From: Archivesica marissinica
Lineage: Eukaryota > Mollusca > Bivalvia > Venerida > Vesicomyidae
NCBI GenBank assembly: GCA_014843695.1
Contig: CM026395.1
Span: 53,716,496 to 53,780,495, forward strand
Direction of reading: 5' to 3'
DNA: 64,000 bases
Part shown: piece after piece, positions 1 to 12,481 of the stretch
Numbering within the stretch: the first letter of the stretch is position 1
Layout of the letters: each line of letters opens with the position of its first letter
The notes under the pieces: generated by a model
Seen by the model: the letters and a program-made list of their open reading frames with translations, nothing else
What the model was told of the DNA's origin: nothing
Database searches by the model: none
Translations under genes and position numbers: made by a program

Positions 1-1511
1 ACTTACCCACAGTAACTATACACTGGTCAATGATCTGTACAAACAAACAAGCTGTAACAGACAGACTTACCCCCAGTAACTATACACTGGTCAATGATCT
101 GTACAAACAAGCTGTAACAGACAGAGACTTACCCCCAGTAACTATACACTGGTCAATGATCTGTACAAACAAGCTGTAACAGACAGAGACTTACCCCCAG
201 TAACTATACACTGGTCAATGATCTGTACAAAAACAAGCTGTAACAGACAGGACTTACCCCCAGTAACTATACACTGGTCAATGATCTGTACAAACAAACA
301 AGCTGTAACAGACAGACTTACCCCCAGTAACTATACACTGGTCAATGATCTGTACAAACAAGCTGTAACAGACTGAGACTTACCCCCAGTAACTATACAC
401 TGGTCAATGATCTGTACAAACAAGCTATAACAGACAGAGACTTACCCCCAGTAACTATACACTGGTCAATGATCTGTACAAACAAACAAGCTGTAACAGA
501 CAGACTTACCCCCAGTAACTATACACTGGTCAATGATCTGTACAAACAAACAAGCTGTAACAGACAGAGACTTACCCCCAGTAACTATACACTGGTCAAT
601 GATCTGTACAAACAAACAAGCTGTAACAGACAGACTTACCCCCAGTAACTATACACTGGTCAATGATCTGTACAAACAAGCTGTAACAGACTGAGACTTA
701 CCCCCAGTAACTATACACTGGTCAATGATCTGTACAAACAAGCTGTAACAGACAGAGACTTACCCCCAGTAACTATACACTGGTCAATGATCTGTACAAA
801 TAAGCAAGCTGTAACAGACAGCGACTTACCCCCAGTAACTATACACTGGTCAATGATCTGTACAAACAAACAAGCTGTAACAGACAGACAGAGACTCTTA
901 CCCCCAGTAACTATACACTGGTCAATGATCTGTACAAACAAACAAGCTGTAACAGACAGAGACTTACCCCCAGTAACTATACACTGGTCAATGATCTGTA
1001 CAAACAAACAAGCTGTAACAGACTGAGACTTACCCCCAGTAACTATACACTGGTCAATGATCTGTACAAACAAGCTGTAACAGACTGAGACTTACCCCCA
1101 GTAACTATACACTGGTCAATGATCTGTACAAACAAGCTATAACAGACAGAGACTTACCCCCAGTAACTATACACTGGTCAATGATCTGTACAAATAAGCA
1201 AGCTGTAACAGACAGCGACTTACCCCCAGTAACTATACACTGGTCAATGATCTGTACAAACAAACAAGCTGTAACAGAGACTTACCCCCAGTAACATCAC
1301 TGGTCAATGATCTGTACAAACAAGCTGTAACAGACAGAGACTTACCCCCAGTAACTATACACTGGTCAATGATCTGTACAAACAAACAAGCTGTAACAGA
1401 CAGAGACTTACCCCCAGTAACTATACACTGGTCAATGATCTGTACAAACAAACAAGCTGTAACAGACAGAGACTTACCCCCAGTAACTATACACTGGTCA
1501 ATGATCTGTAC
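1..1511. repeat. Tandem array, 59-66 bp unit
   Basis: About 24 head-to-tail copies of a unit containing 'cagtaactatacactggtca' and 'atgatctgtacaaacaagc'. Copies differ mainly by one or two extra 'aaca' steps after 'tgtac' and by 'gag' steps after 'acagaca', so unit length drifts. The array is already in progress at the left edge and ends abruptly after 'atgatctgtac' near 1511. Open frames on both strands (for example 711-1073 minus) are repeat read-through and not genes. Confidence 0.97.
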
Positions 1512-1754
1512 TGCTCGTACGTCGTGTGTGTGCTGATTGTGTATGAACGTGCCCACCCAGTCTCGCCAGTCACTGTTTTCCCGCGCAGCGATATAATTAA
1601 ATTGCACGACGCTCGAGTCAATGCCGGATGATACCAGGATGGATTCCGACGCATCTACCGCAAGGCAATATACATCAGCCTTGTGACTTTGTATACTCTG
1701 AAAGATTTGTTTATCTGATAATATGTTTTACCATAGACAAGAGGTTAATCTCAT
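1512..1754. other. Unique spacer between two arrays
   Basis: Non-repetitive sequence between the first and second arrays. I see no exon, RNA gene or transposon terminus in it. The open frame starting at 1628 simply runs into the following minisatellite. Confidence 0.6.
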
Positions 1755-2573
1755 GGTCCACAGTCACCCACATTGTCCTCAGTCACCCACATTGTCCTCA
1801 GTCACCCACATGGTCCACCCACATTGTCCACAGTCACCCACATTGTCCACAGTCATCCACATTGTCCAGTCACCCACATTATCCACAGTCACCCACATTG
1901 TCCACAGTCACCCACATTGTCCTCAGTCACCCACATTGTCCACCACATTGTCCAGTCACCCACATTGTCCACCACATTGTCCACAGTCACCCACATTGTC
2001 CACCACATTGTCCACAGTCACCCACATTGTCCACAGTCACCCACATTGTCCACAGTCACCCACATTGTCCTCAGTCACCAACATTGGCCTCAGTCATCCA
2101 CAAAGTCCCCACTTATCCACACAGTTTACAGCCATTCATTCACATGGTCCACAGTCACCCACATTGTCCACAGTCACTCACATTGTCCTCAGTCATCCAC
2201 ACAGTTTACAGCCATTCATTCACATGGTCCTCAGTTCTCCACGATCCACACTCATCCACAGTCATTCACAAGGTCCACAATCATCCACACTGTTCACAGT
2301 CAATCACATGGTCCACAGTTATTCAGTCAGTCACATCGTCCACAGTCATCCACAGTCATTCACACATCCACACAGTACATAGTCATCCACACAGTCCACA
2401 GTCATTCACACAGTCCACAGTCATCCACACAGTCCCCCACATGATCCACAGTCATTCACTCATTCACACAGTCCTCAGTCACCCACACAGTCCTCAGTCA
2501 CCCACACAGTCCTCAGTCACCCACATAATCCACAGTCATCCACATTGTTCTAAGTCATCCACATTCATCTACA
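1755..2573. repeat. Minisatellite, 19-bp unit 'cacattgtccacagtcacc'
   Basis: Roughly forty copies of a 19-bp unit. The left part is fairly uniform; to the right of about 2080 'catt' and 'cacc' become 'cact' and 'catcc' and copies grow more variable. Because 19 is not a multiple of three, the same sequence gives overlapping open frames in all three plus frames (1628-2740, 1723-2382, 1773-2444), which is expected when the unit lacks stops and is not evidence of coding. Confidence 0.96.
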
Positions 2574-3113
2574 CGGAAATATCTTTGAAAAAACAAAAAT
2601 TGAAAATCATATGTGGATATGCCCGGGAGCTACCCTTAGCAGATATGCATTTTCATATCTTTTCAATGCACCGGTTTCCCACCATGGACGGGAGAGTACT
2701 TACATATCTGATCACTAGACAGGAAGTACACGACATATGATCGAACAATAGACTGTACTAATCTTGCTTTTTAAAGGTCGACCGTCCTATCGCAATTTTT
2801 GGGGCACCAATCTTTGATTATTGAATCATTCTTCTATCATTCAGAACAATTTTTTATTGTTTTAAGTGTGTCGCCATTTGCAAATTATTTTAGCAGCACG
2901 ACTCGGATGGTGATCGTCACGGTGGGCCTTGGCATTGACAAATGCACGGTGCCGTAGAAATAAAATGTACCTTGATAACTGTACCCTGTTTGCCGTTCCA
3001 GAAACTTGTCTTTCCCCTCGAGTCACCGCTCACTATTGTCATATCACTGAAGAGACAACATTATGTTGAGGTAGGCTCACAATCAGTACTGATAGTTAAT
3101 ACAAATTTATATA
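2574..3113. other. Unique intergenic sequence, no feature seen
   Basis: AT-rich sequence after the minisatellite. Short frames (for example 2942-3166 plus) have no recognisable domain or splice context. I see no inverted repeat or tRNA-like box. Confidence 0.55.
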
Positions 3114-4241
3114 TAGTCAAACCTCGGAATCACAGAAAGTGGCTGCTTAGCACAGAATGTTGCTAAATAGAGGACAAATGTATAATAAAACAATAAATTG
3201 GGAATCTGGAAACTGGCTGCTTGGTTTAAACATATTTATTTTCCATCATGTACATGGTTATTTACAACCATTGAAATTGGACAGGCAGCTTAATGGAGGT
3301 GACCACTAACACAGGCTTGACTATATTGGGAATTTGGAAACTGGCTGCTTAATACAGGTTGGTTGCTTAATAGATGTGACCACTAACACAGGCTTGACTA
3401 TATTGGGAATTTGGAAACTGGCTGCTTAATACAGACTGACTGCTTAATGGAGGTGACCACTACACAGGCTTGACTGTATTGGGAATTTGGAAACTGGCTG
3501 CTTAATACAGACTGACTGCTTAATGAAGGTGACCACTAACACAGACTTGACTGTACTGGGAATTTGGACACTGGTTGCTTAATACAGATTGGCTGCTTAA
3601 TGGAGGTGACCACTAACACAGACTTGACTGTATTGGGAAACTGGCTGCTTAATACAGACTGACTGCTTAATGGAGGTGACCACTAACACAGGCTTGACTA
3701 TATTGGGAATTTGGAAACTGGCTGCTTAATACAGACTGACTGCTTAATGGAGGTGACCACTAACACAGACTTGACTGTACTGGGAATTTGGACACTGGCT
3801 GCTTAATACAGACTGGCTGCTTAATGGAGGTGACCACTAACACAGACTTGACTGTATTGGGAATTTGGACACTGGCTGCTTAATACAGACTGGCTGCTTA
3901 ATGGTGGTGACCACTAACACAGACTTGACTGTATTGGGAATTTGGAAACTGGCTGCTTAATACAGACTGACTGCTTAATGGAGGTGACCACTAACACAGA
4001 CTTGACTGTACTGGGAATTTGGAAACTGGCTGCTTAATACATGCCGACTGCTTAATGGAGGTGACCACTAACACAGGCTTGACTGTATTGGGAATCTGGA
4101 AACTGGCTGCAAAATACAGACTGACTGCTTAATGGAGGTGACCACTAACACAGACTTGACTGTATTGGGAATCTGGAAACTGGCTGCTTAATACAGACTG
4201 ACTGCTTAATGGAGGTGACCACTAACACAGACTTGACTGTA
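3114..4241. repeat. 77-bp tandem array with pogo/Tc-like MITE ends
   Basis: About 13 copies of a 77-bp unit containing 'ctggctgcttaatacag', 'ggaggtgaccactaacacag' and 'acttgactgta'. The left end at 3114 reads 'tagtcaaacctcgg' and the right end at 4241 reads 'acttgactgta', which are inverted relative to each other and resemble the termini of the MITE at 41031-41207 ('cagtcaaact' to 'gtttgactg'). The simplest reading is a MITE whose interior was tandemly amplified. The array itself is seen directly; the MITE origin is inferred. Confidence 0.85.
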
Positions 4242-4345
4242 GCTCAATTGCAAAACAATTTCATAGACTTATAGACTAACCACTCTGGAAGCCGCATTCC
4301 ATATGCAATCCATCACCATGAAGGATGCATTTTATCCGTCGGCAA
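4242..4345 (-). mobile_element. Truncated SINE fragment, family B
   Basis: Starts with 'agctcaattgcaaaacaa', continues through 'catagacttatag' and 'cactctggaagcc', and matches the 3' portion of the longer copies at 15987-16200 and 18371-18555 in the same orientation. The tRNA-like head is missing here. It abuts the last unit of the 77-bp array directly. Confidence 0.55.
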
Positions 4346-4961
4346 CAGAAATAACTCAAATAGTGACGTGCAAATGAACTACAATTTAAAACAATGTGCA
4401 TATGCCATTGTAGACTCACATCGTCACATTCAAGCTGAATATAATTATAAGAATTCAATATTAACTGTTGATTTAAGTGTCCGGTGCACGCACGTGATCC
4501 CTTTATAAACCATTATTTGGATATAGGCGACACTTAAAACAGCAGGAATCTACAATAAAGTTGCAGAATTCTCGTGTTCTATTATGCGGTGTGTCCTGAA
4601 GGTTGCCGACTGTCAAATCACTCCCATGACATATATGTTAGTCAACTCTGGGCATAATGAGGCAGTTTGTAGAGGCAGCTTGTACTGCTACAAAAAATTT
4701 AAAACATGCGTGGTAATGGGTTTGTCTTCCTAAATGCTGTTGCTGATTTCAAGTGTAATTAAATCGTTTTCTATATATTCTGGTTCAAAATTATATTACA
4801 ACAGATCTAAGTAAATATTCTGAGCTTCTATTGCACACAAATATAAAGATTTTGTGAATAAAAACATGATTTTAAAGCAATTTCGCTGCATCTGTCTGAG
4901 AATTTATATTGCGAGCACTGTATCGCATATATGGAAACTGTTGCTACGACGTCACACAGAC
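4346..4961. other. Intergenic sequence, no feature seen
   Basis: AT-rich unique sequence. Short frames (4276-4458 minus, 4828-5148 minus) show no domain. No repeat or RNA gene was recognised up to the SINE. Confidence 0.5.
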
Positions 4962-5234
4962 GGATCTGTAGTACAGTGGTTAACACATTGGACTGGTAAT
5001 CCAGGGATCTCAGGGTTGATCCCTCATTTGACCCTAATAAAATTAAGTCTTTCAGATGAGACTTTAAACCTAGGTCTTGTGTCGGTGCTTTACACCGTGA
5101 ACGTAAAAAGAACCAGAGGAGATTCCAGAATGGGTCTGTCTGTATCATTTCACTATCCTCAAAAAATAATTAATCTCTTCAAGAGGCGGCTCATATGGGC
5201 AACCGGTAGCGACGATAAATAAACGTAAAAAAGG
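4962..5234 (+). mobile_element. tRNA-derived SINE, family A, near full length
   Basis: The 5' head is tRNA-like: an A-box-like 'tagtacagtggttaacac' near 4968 and a B-box-like 'gggttgatccc' near 5013, separated by a typical distance and with an anticodon-arm-like inverted repeat between them. The body continues with 'ctttcagatgagactttaaa', 'cggtgctttacaccgtg' and 'cgtaaaaagaaccagagg', and ends in 'gcgacgataaataaacgta' plus a short A-rich tail. The same body occurs at 35640-35890 and 45236-45479, which proves it is a dispersed repeat. Its superfamily cannot be assigned from sequence alone. Confidence 0.85.
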
Positions 5235-5241
5235 AAATATT

Positions 5242-6847
5242 ACTATGGTACACGGACATAATACATTCAAACTATGGTACACCGACATAATACATTCAAA
5301 CTATGGTACACAGACATAATACATTCAAACTATGGTACACCGACATAATACATTCAAACTATGGTACACCGACATAATACATTCAAACTACTGTACGGAC
5401 ATAATACATTCAAACTATGGTACACCGACATAATACATTCAAACTATGGTACACCGACATAATACATTCAAACTATGGTACACCGACATATTACATTCAA
5501 ACTATGGTACACAGACATAATACATTCAAACTATGGTACACCGACATAATACATTCAAACTATGGTACACAGACATAATACATTCAAACTATGGTACACA
5601 GACATAATACATTCAAACTATGATACACCGACATAATACATTCAAACTATGGTACACAGACATAATACATTCAAACTATGGTACACAGACATAATACATT
5701 CAAACTATGGTACACAGACATAATACATTCAAACTATGGTACACCGACATAATACATTCAAACTACTGTACGGACATATTACATTCAAACTATGGTACAC
5801 AGACATATTACATTCAAACTATGGTACACAGACATAATACATTCAAACTATGGTACACCGACATAATACATTCAAACTATGGTACACAGACATAATACAT
5901 TCAAACTATGGTACACAGACATAATACATTCAAACTATGGTACACAGACATAATACATTCAAACTATGGTACACAGACATAATACATTCAAACTATGGTA
6001 CACAGACATAATACATTCAAACTATGGTACACAGACATAATACATTCAAACTACTGTACGGACATATTACATTCAAACTATGGTACACAGACATATTACA
6101 TTCAAACTACTGTACGGACATATTACATTCAAACTATGGTACACAGACATAATACATTCAAACTATGGTACACTGACATAATACATTCAAACTATGGTAC
6201 ACAGACATATTACATTCAAACTATGGTACACCGACATATTACATTCAAACTATGGTACACCGACATAATACATTCAAACTATGGTACACCGACATATTAC
6301 ATTCAAACTATGGTACACAGACATAATACATTCAAACTATGGTACACAGACATAATACATTCAAACTATGGTACACAGACATAATACATTCAAACTATGG
6401 TACACAGACATAATACATTCAAACTATGGTACACCGACATAATACATTCAAACTATGGTACACCGACATATTACATTCAAACTATGGTACACAGACATAA
6501 TACATTCAAACTATGGTACACAGACATAATACATTCAAACTATGGTACACAGACATAATACATTCAAACTATGGTACACCGACATATTACATTCAAACTA
6601 TGGTACACCGACATAATACATTCAAACTATGGTACACAGACATAATACATTCAAACTATGGTACACCGACATAATACATTCAAACTATGGTACACAGACA
6701 TAATACATTCAAACTATGGTACACAGACATAATACATTCAAACTATGGTACACAGACATAATACATTCAAACTATGGTACACAGACATAATACATTCAAA
6801 CTATGGTACACCGACATAATACATTCAAACTATGGTACACCGACATA
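5242..6847. repeat. Minisatellite, 29-bp unit
   Basis: More than fifty copies of a 29-bp unit containing 'acattcaaactatggtacac' followed by 'agacataat' or 'cgacatatt'. Variation is mostly at two sites (ag/cg and aat/att); a few copies are shortened to 'ctactgtacggacat'. Runs directly into the assembly gap, so the true length is unknown. The period of 29 makes every plus frame read the same 29-residue peptide cycle, so its open frames are not genes. Confidence 0.97.
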
Positions 6848-7847
6848 NNNNNNNNNNNNNNNNNNNNNNNNNNNNNNNNNNNNNNNNNNNNNNNNNNNNN
6901 NNNNNNNNNNNNNNNNNNNNNNNNNNNNNNNNNNNNNNNNNNNNNNNNNNNNNNNNNNNNNNNNNNNNNNNNNNNNNNNNNNNNNNNNNNNNNNNNNNNN
7001 NNNNNNNNNNNNNNNNNNNNNNNNNNNNNNNNNNNNNNNNNNNNNNNNNNNNNNNNNNNNNNNNNNNNNNNNNNNNNNNNNNNNNNNNNNNNNNNNNNNN
7101 NNNNNNNNNNNNNNNNNNNNNNNNNNNNNNNNNNNNNNNNNNNNNNNNNNNNNNNNNNNNNNNNNNNNNNNNNNNNNNNNNNNNNNNNNNNNNNNNNNNN
7201 NNNNNNNNNNNNNNNNNNNNNNNNNNNNNNNNNNNNNNNNNNNNNNNNNNNNNNNNNNNNNNNNNNNNNNNNNNNNNNNNNNNNNNNNNNNNNNNNNNNN
7301 NNNNNNNNNNNNNNNNNNNNNNNNNNNNNNNNNNNNNNNNNNNNNNNNNNNNNNNNNNNNNNNNNNNNNNNNNNNNNNNNNNNNNNNNNNNNNNNNNNNN
7401 NNNNNNNNNNNNNNNNNNNNNNNNNNNNNNNNNNNNNNNNNNNNNNNNNNNNNNNNNNNNNNNNNNNNNNNNNNNNNNNNNNNNNNNNNNNNNNNNNNNN
7501 NNNNNNNNNNNNNNNNNNNNNNNNNNNNNNNNNNNNNNNNNNNNNNNNNNNNNNNNNNNNNNNNNNNNNNNNNNNNNNNNNNNNNNNNNNNNNNNNNNNN
7601 NNNNNNNNNNNNNNNNNNNNNNNNNNNNNNNNNNNNNNNNNNNNNNNNNNNNNNNNNNNNNNNNNNNNNNNNNNNNNNNNNNNNNNNNNNNNNNNNNNNN
7701 NNNNNNNNNNNNNNNNNNNNNNNNNNNNNNNNNNNNNNNNNNNNNNNNNNNNNNNNNNNNNNNNNNNNNNNNNNNNNNNNNNNNNNNNNNNNNNNNNNNN
7801 NNNNNNNNNNNNNNNNNNNNNNNNNNNNNNNNNNNNNNNNNNNNNNN
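6848..7847. other. Assembly gap, 1000 N
   Basis: Exactly 1000 undetermined bases, which looks like a fixed-size placeholder rather than a measured gap. It separates two unrelated tandem arrays, so order and distance across it are not established by sequence. Confidence 0.99.
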
Positions 7848-10800
7848 TCTGGCAGAACTAGTTGTCCCTGAACTGCCTAACTTCCAGGGCTGGATAGAGG
7901 GTGATCTGGCAGAACTAGTTGTCTCTGAACTGCCTAACTTCCAGGGCTGGATAGAGGGTGATCTGGCAGAACTAGTTGTCCCTGAACTGCCTAACTTCCA
8001 GGGCTGGATAGAGGGTGATCTGGCAGAACTAGTTGTCCCTGAACTGTCTAACTTCCAGGGCTGGATAGAGGGTGATCTGGCAGAACTAGTTGTCCCTGAA
8101 CTGCCTAACTTCCAGGGCTGGATAGAGGGTGATCTGGCAGAACTAGTTCTCCCTGAACTGCCTAACTTCCAGGGCTGGATAGAGGGTGATCTGGCAGAAC
8201 TAGTTGTCCCTGAACTGCCTAACTTCCAGGGCTGGATAGAGGGTGATCTGGCAGAACTAGTTGTCCCTGAACTGCCTAACTTCCAGGGCTGGATAGAGGG
8301 TGATCTGGCAGAACTAGTTGTCCCTGAACTGCCTAACTTCCAGGGCTGGATAGAGGGTGATCTGGCAGAACTAGTTGTCCCTGAACTGTCTAACTTCCAG
8401 GGCTGGATAGAGGGTGATCTGGCAGAACTAGTTGTCCCTGAACTGCCTAACTTCCAGGGCTGGATAGAGGGTGATCTGGCAGAACTAGTTCTCCCTGAAC
8501 TGCCTAACTTCCAGGGCTGGATAGAGGGTGATCTGGCAGAACTAGTTGTCCCTGAACTGCCTAACTTCCAGGGCTGGATAGAGGGTGATCTGGCAGAACT
8601 AGTTCTCCCTGAACTGCCTAACTTCCAGGGCTGGATAGAGGGTGATCTGGCAGAACTAGTTGTCCCTGAACTGCCTAACTTCCAGGGCTGGATAGAGGGT
8701 GATCTGGCAGAACTAGTTGTCCCTGAACTGCCTAACTTCCAGGGCTGGATAGAGGGTGATCTGGCAGAACTAGTTGTCCCTGAACTGCCTAACTTCCAGG
8801 GCTGGATAGAGGGTGATCTGGCAGAACTAGTTGTCCCTGAACTGCCTAACTTCCAGGGCTGGATAGAGGGTGATCTGGCAGAACTAGTTGTCCCTGAACT
8901 GCCTAACTTCCAGGGCTGGATAGAGGGTGATCTGGCAGAACTAGTTGTCCCTGAACTGCCTAACTTCCAGGGCTGGATAGAGGGTGATCTGGCAGAACTA
9001 GTTGTCCCTGAACTGCCTAACTTCCAGGGCTGGATAGAGGGTGATCTGGCAGAACTAGTTGTCCCTGAACTGCCTAACTCCCAGGGCTGGAGCTAGAGGG
9101 TGATCTGGCAGAACTAGTTGTCCCTGAACTGCCTAACTTCCAGGGCTGGATAGAGGGTGATCTGGCAGAACTAGTTGTCCCTGAACTGCCTAACTTCCAG
9201 GGCTGGATAGAGGGTGATCTGGCAGAACTAGTTGTCCCTGAACTGCCTAACTTCCAGGGCTGGAGCTAGAGGGTGATCTGGCAGAACTAGTTGTCCCTGA
9301 ACTGCCTAACTTCCAGGGCTGGATAGAGGGTGATCTGGCAGAACTAGTTGTCCCTGAACTGCCTAACTTCCAGGGCTGGATAGAGGGTGATCTGGCAGAA
9401 CTAGTTGTCCCTGAACTGCCTAACTTCCAGGGCTGGATAGAGGGTGATCTGGCAGACCTAGTTGTCCCTGAACTGCCTAACTTCCAGGGCTGGATAGAGG
9501 GTGATCTGGCAGACCTAGTTGTCCCTGAACTGCCTAACTTCCAGGGCTGGATAGAGGGTGATCTGGCAGAACTAGTTCTCCCTGAACTGCCTAACTTCCA
9601 GGGCTGGAGCTAGAGGGTGATCTGGCAGAACTAGTTGTCCCTGAACTGCCTAACTTCCAGGGCTGGATAGAGGGTGATCTGGCAGAACTAGTTGTCCCTG
9701 AACTGCCTAACTTCCAGGGCTGGAGCTAGAGGGTGATCTGGCAGAACTAGTTCTCCCTGAACTGCCTAACTTCCAGGGCTGGATAGAGGGTAATCTGGCA
9801 GAACTAGTTGTCCCTGAACTGCCTAACTTCCAGGGCTGGAGCTAGAGGGTAATCTGGCAGACCTAGTTGTCCCTGAACTGCCTAACTTCCAGGGCTGGAT
9901 AGAGGGTGATCTGGCAGAACTAGTTGTCCCTGAACTGCCTAACTTCCAGGGCTGGATAGAGGGTGATCTGGCAGAACTAGTTGTCCCTGAACTGCCTAAC
10001 TTCCAGGGCTGGAGCTAGAGGGTGATCTGGCAGAACTAGTTGTCCCTGAACTGCCTAACTTCCAGGGCTGGATAGAGGGTGATCTGGCAGAACTAGTTGT
10101 CCCTGAACTGCCTAACTTCCAGGGCTGGAGCTAGAGGGTGATCTGGCAGAACTAGTTGTCCCTGAACTGCCTAACTTCCAGGGCTGGAGCTAGAGGGTAA
10201 TCTGGCAGACCTAGTTGTCCCTGAACTGCCTAACTTCCAGGGCTGGATAGAGGGTGATCTGGCAGAACTAGTTGTCCCTGAATTGCCTAACTTCCAGGGC
10301 TGGATAGAGGGTGATCTGGCAGAACTAGTTGTCCCTGAACTGCCTAACTTCCAGGGCTGGAGCTAGAGGGTGATCTGGCAGAATTAGTTGTCCCTGAACT
10401 GCCTAACTTCCAGGGCTGGAGCTAGAGGGTAATCTGGCAGACCTAGTTGTCCCTGAACTGCCTAACTTCCAGGGCTGGAGCTAGAGGGTGATCTGGCAGA
10501 GCTAGTTCTCCCTGAACTGCCTAACTTCCAGGGCTGGAGCTAGAGGGTGGCTTGGGAGAAATAGTTCTGTCTGAACTGCCTAACTTCCAGGGCTGGAGCT
10601 AGAGGGTGACTTGGGAGAAATAGTTCTGTCTGAACTGCCTAACTTCCAGGGCTGGAGCTAGAGGGTGATTTTGGAGAAATAGTTCTGTCTGAACTGCCTA
10701 CCTTCCAGGGCTGGAGCTAGAGGGTGGCTTGGGAGAAATAGTTCTTCCTGAGCTTGCCTAACTTCCAGGGCTGGAGCTAGAGGGTGACTTTGGAGAAATA

Positions 10801-10920
10801 GTTCTTCCTGAGCTTGCCTAACTTCCAGGGCTGGAGCTAGAGGGTGACTTGGGAGAAATAGTTCTTCCTGAGCTGCCTAACTTCCAGGGCTGGAGCTAGA
10901 AGGAGATCTGGGAGAAATAG
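7848..10920. repeat. Tandem array, 57/59-bp unit
   Basis: About 53 copies of a unit containing 'ctggcagaactagttgtccc' and 'ctaacttccagggctgga'. The left part (to about 9090) is all 57-bp units and reads as an uninterrupted 19-residue peptide cycle (core LAELVVPELPNFQGW). From 9090 a 59-bp variant ('ggagctagagg' instead of 'ggatagagg') is interspersed; it shifts frame and adds a TAG. From about 10550 units are more diverged ('gggagaaatagttctgtctg'). This homogeneous-to-degenerate gradient is typical of array edges. Confidence 0.97.
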
Positions 10921-11229
10921 AGGACACTTGGCTGAACCCACAAAATCTCCCTTGTATACCCACAAACGTTCTCTCCTATTTTGAAAGTCTAGCCTGTGCC
11001 CTGTAGAGGTTCAAAACTTAGCACAATAGTTTTATACTTGTGAGTGCTAGAAAATGTCCAATATACACACATCTCGCAGGCTGAATAATTGCCAATGAAC
11101 TGTGTTAACTCTGTCACAGGGGAGGGGGTGGGCAGACAGATTAGATGTACTCGAAACAAATATCAGAGGTGATTAAGCGCTCCAATATGACCTCCAATAT
11201 GAATCTAAACAGTCAATTACAAATCTACT
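10921..11229. other. Unique spacer, no feature seen
   Basis: Sequence between two arrays with a short G-rich stretch near 11119. No domain, exon or terminal repeat recognised. Confidence 0.5.
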
Positions 11230-11799
11230 ACACATCAACTTGCCGTGTAAACAAACGATACAACAAAATCACTGGGGGGGGGGGGGGAAAACACATCAAC
11301 TTGCCGTGTAAACAAACGATACAACAAAATCACTGGGGGGGACACATCAACTTGCCGTGTAAACAACGTACAACAAAATCACTGGGGGGGGGGGACACAC
11401 ATCAACTTGCCGTGTAAACAAACGATACAACAAAATCACTGGGGGGGGGGGACACACATCAACTTGCCGTGTAAACAAACGATACAACAAAATCACTGGG
11501 GGGGGGGCACACATCAACTTGCCGTGTAAACAAACGATACAACAAAATCACTGGGGGGGGGGGACACATCAACTTGCCGTGTAAACAAACGATACAACAA
11601 AATCACTGGGGGGGGGGGACACATCAACTTGCCGTGTAAAAAACGATACAACAAAATCACTGGGGGGGGGGGACACTCAACTTGCCGTGTAAACAAACGA
11701 TACAACAAAATCACTGGGGGGGGGGGACACATCAACTGCTGTGTAAACAAACGATACAACAAAATCACTGGGGGGGGGGGGCACACATCAACTTGCTGT
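11230..11799. repeat. Tandem array with G-run in each unit
   Basis: Ten copies of a unit of about 50-58 bp made of 'cacatcaacttgccgtgtaa', 'acgatacaacaaaatcactg' and a run of roughly 6 to 13 G. The copies are otherwise nearly identical; most length variation lies in the G run, as expected from polymerase slippage. Frames on both strands (11145-11417 plus, 11514-11786 minus) are read-through. Confidence 0.96.
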
Positions 11800-12481
11800 C
11801 ACTTTTTCCAATCAGTATTCGTGTCTCGTTGTATCCACTTATCACCATACCATTTTGTTGTATCGTATTGCGTAAGGTGGAGAATACAAGAGCTGAATAT
11901 GGAAATAACCTATTAGCAACATAGTATTACAGCTCAAGATAATGTCAGACTTCCACCAGACAATATCGGAGACACATCGGAGACTATATAGTGTATGTCC
12001 AGGATAGCTCCACGCGGGAGCTGTAGGCAGCCGAGAATGAGTCATACGATATTTAGGCTTGCAGCGGATTTCCTTTCGAGACAGTTATAAACTTTTAAAA
12101 TTGCATGTTCCAGCCATAACCGACGACCAATCCATCACATAAAATGGGCTGTGATGGCACAGGCAGGAGAAAATCATTAGATAGGGCATTATCTTTGAAA
12201 CAGAATGGAAATACTGCATTATCAGACATTGCATGTGGACAGAGGAGCATGTTTATTACATAAACAATATCATAAACCTTCTTATGGAATTTCAGAGCAC
12301 AGACTAACTACATTTTCCGTCAGCTCTGCTCGTCATAAAATGTTGACATATTTGGATATAATGCACTCTTAACACACCTTCAAGAAAATACAAGATATTG
12401 TTCGTCCTTTTTGTAAGGAAATGGGTTATTTTATTAGAATGCGACAATCTGACAATAATAAGGTCATTAAAAAAATAATGG
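11800..12481. other. Intergenic sequence, no feature seen
   Basis: Unique AT-rich sequence leading up to the TTA duplication of the Harbinger-like element. No gene or repeat recognised. Confidence 0.5.

Noticed and set aside
1..1511. CRISPR array
   Set aside because: Repeats are contiguous with no unique spacers, unit length drifts, and the context is eukaryotic with no cas genes.
4962..5035. Functional tRNA gene on the plus strand
   Set aside because: It is the head of a SINE whose body recurs twice elsewhere in the window.
7848..9096. Leucine-rich repeat-like protein (19-residue cycle)
   Set aside because: Open only while units are 57 bp; 59-bp units insert stops, and the apparent start is across an assembly gap.
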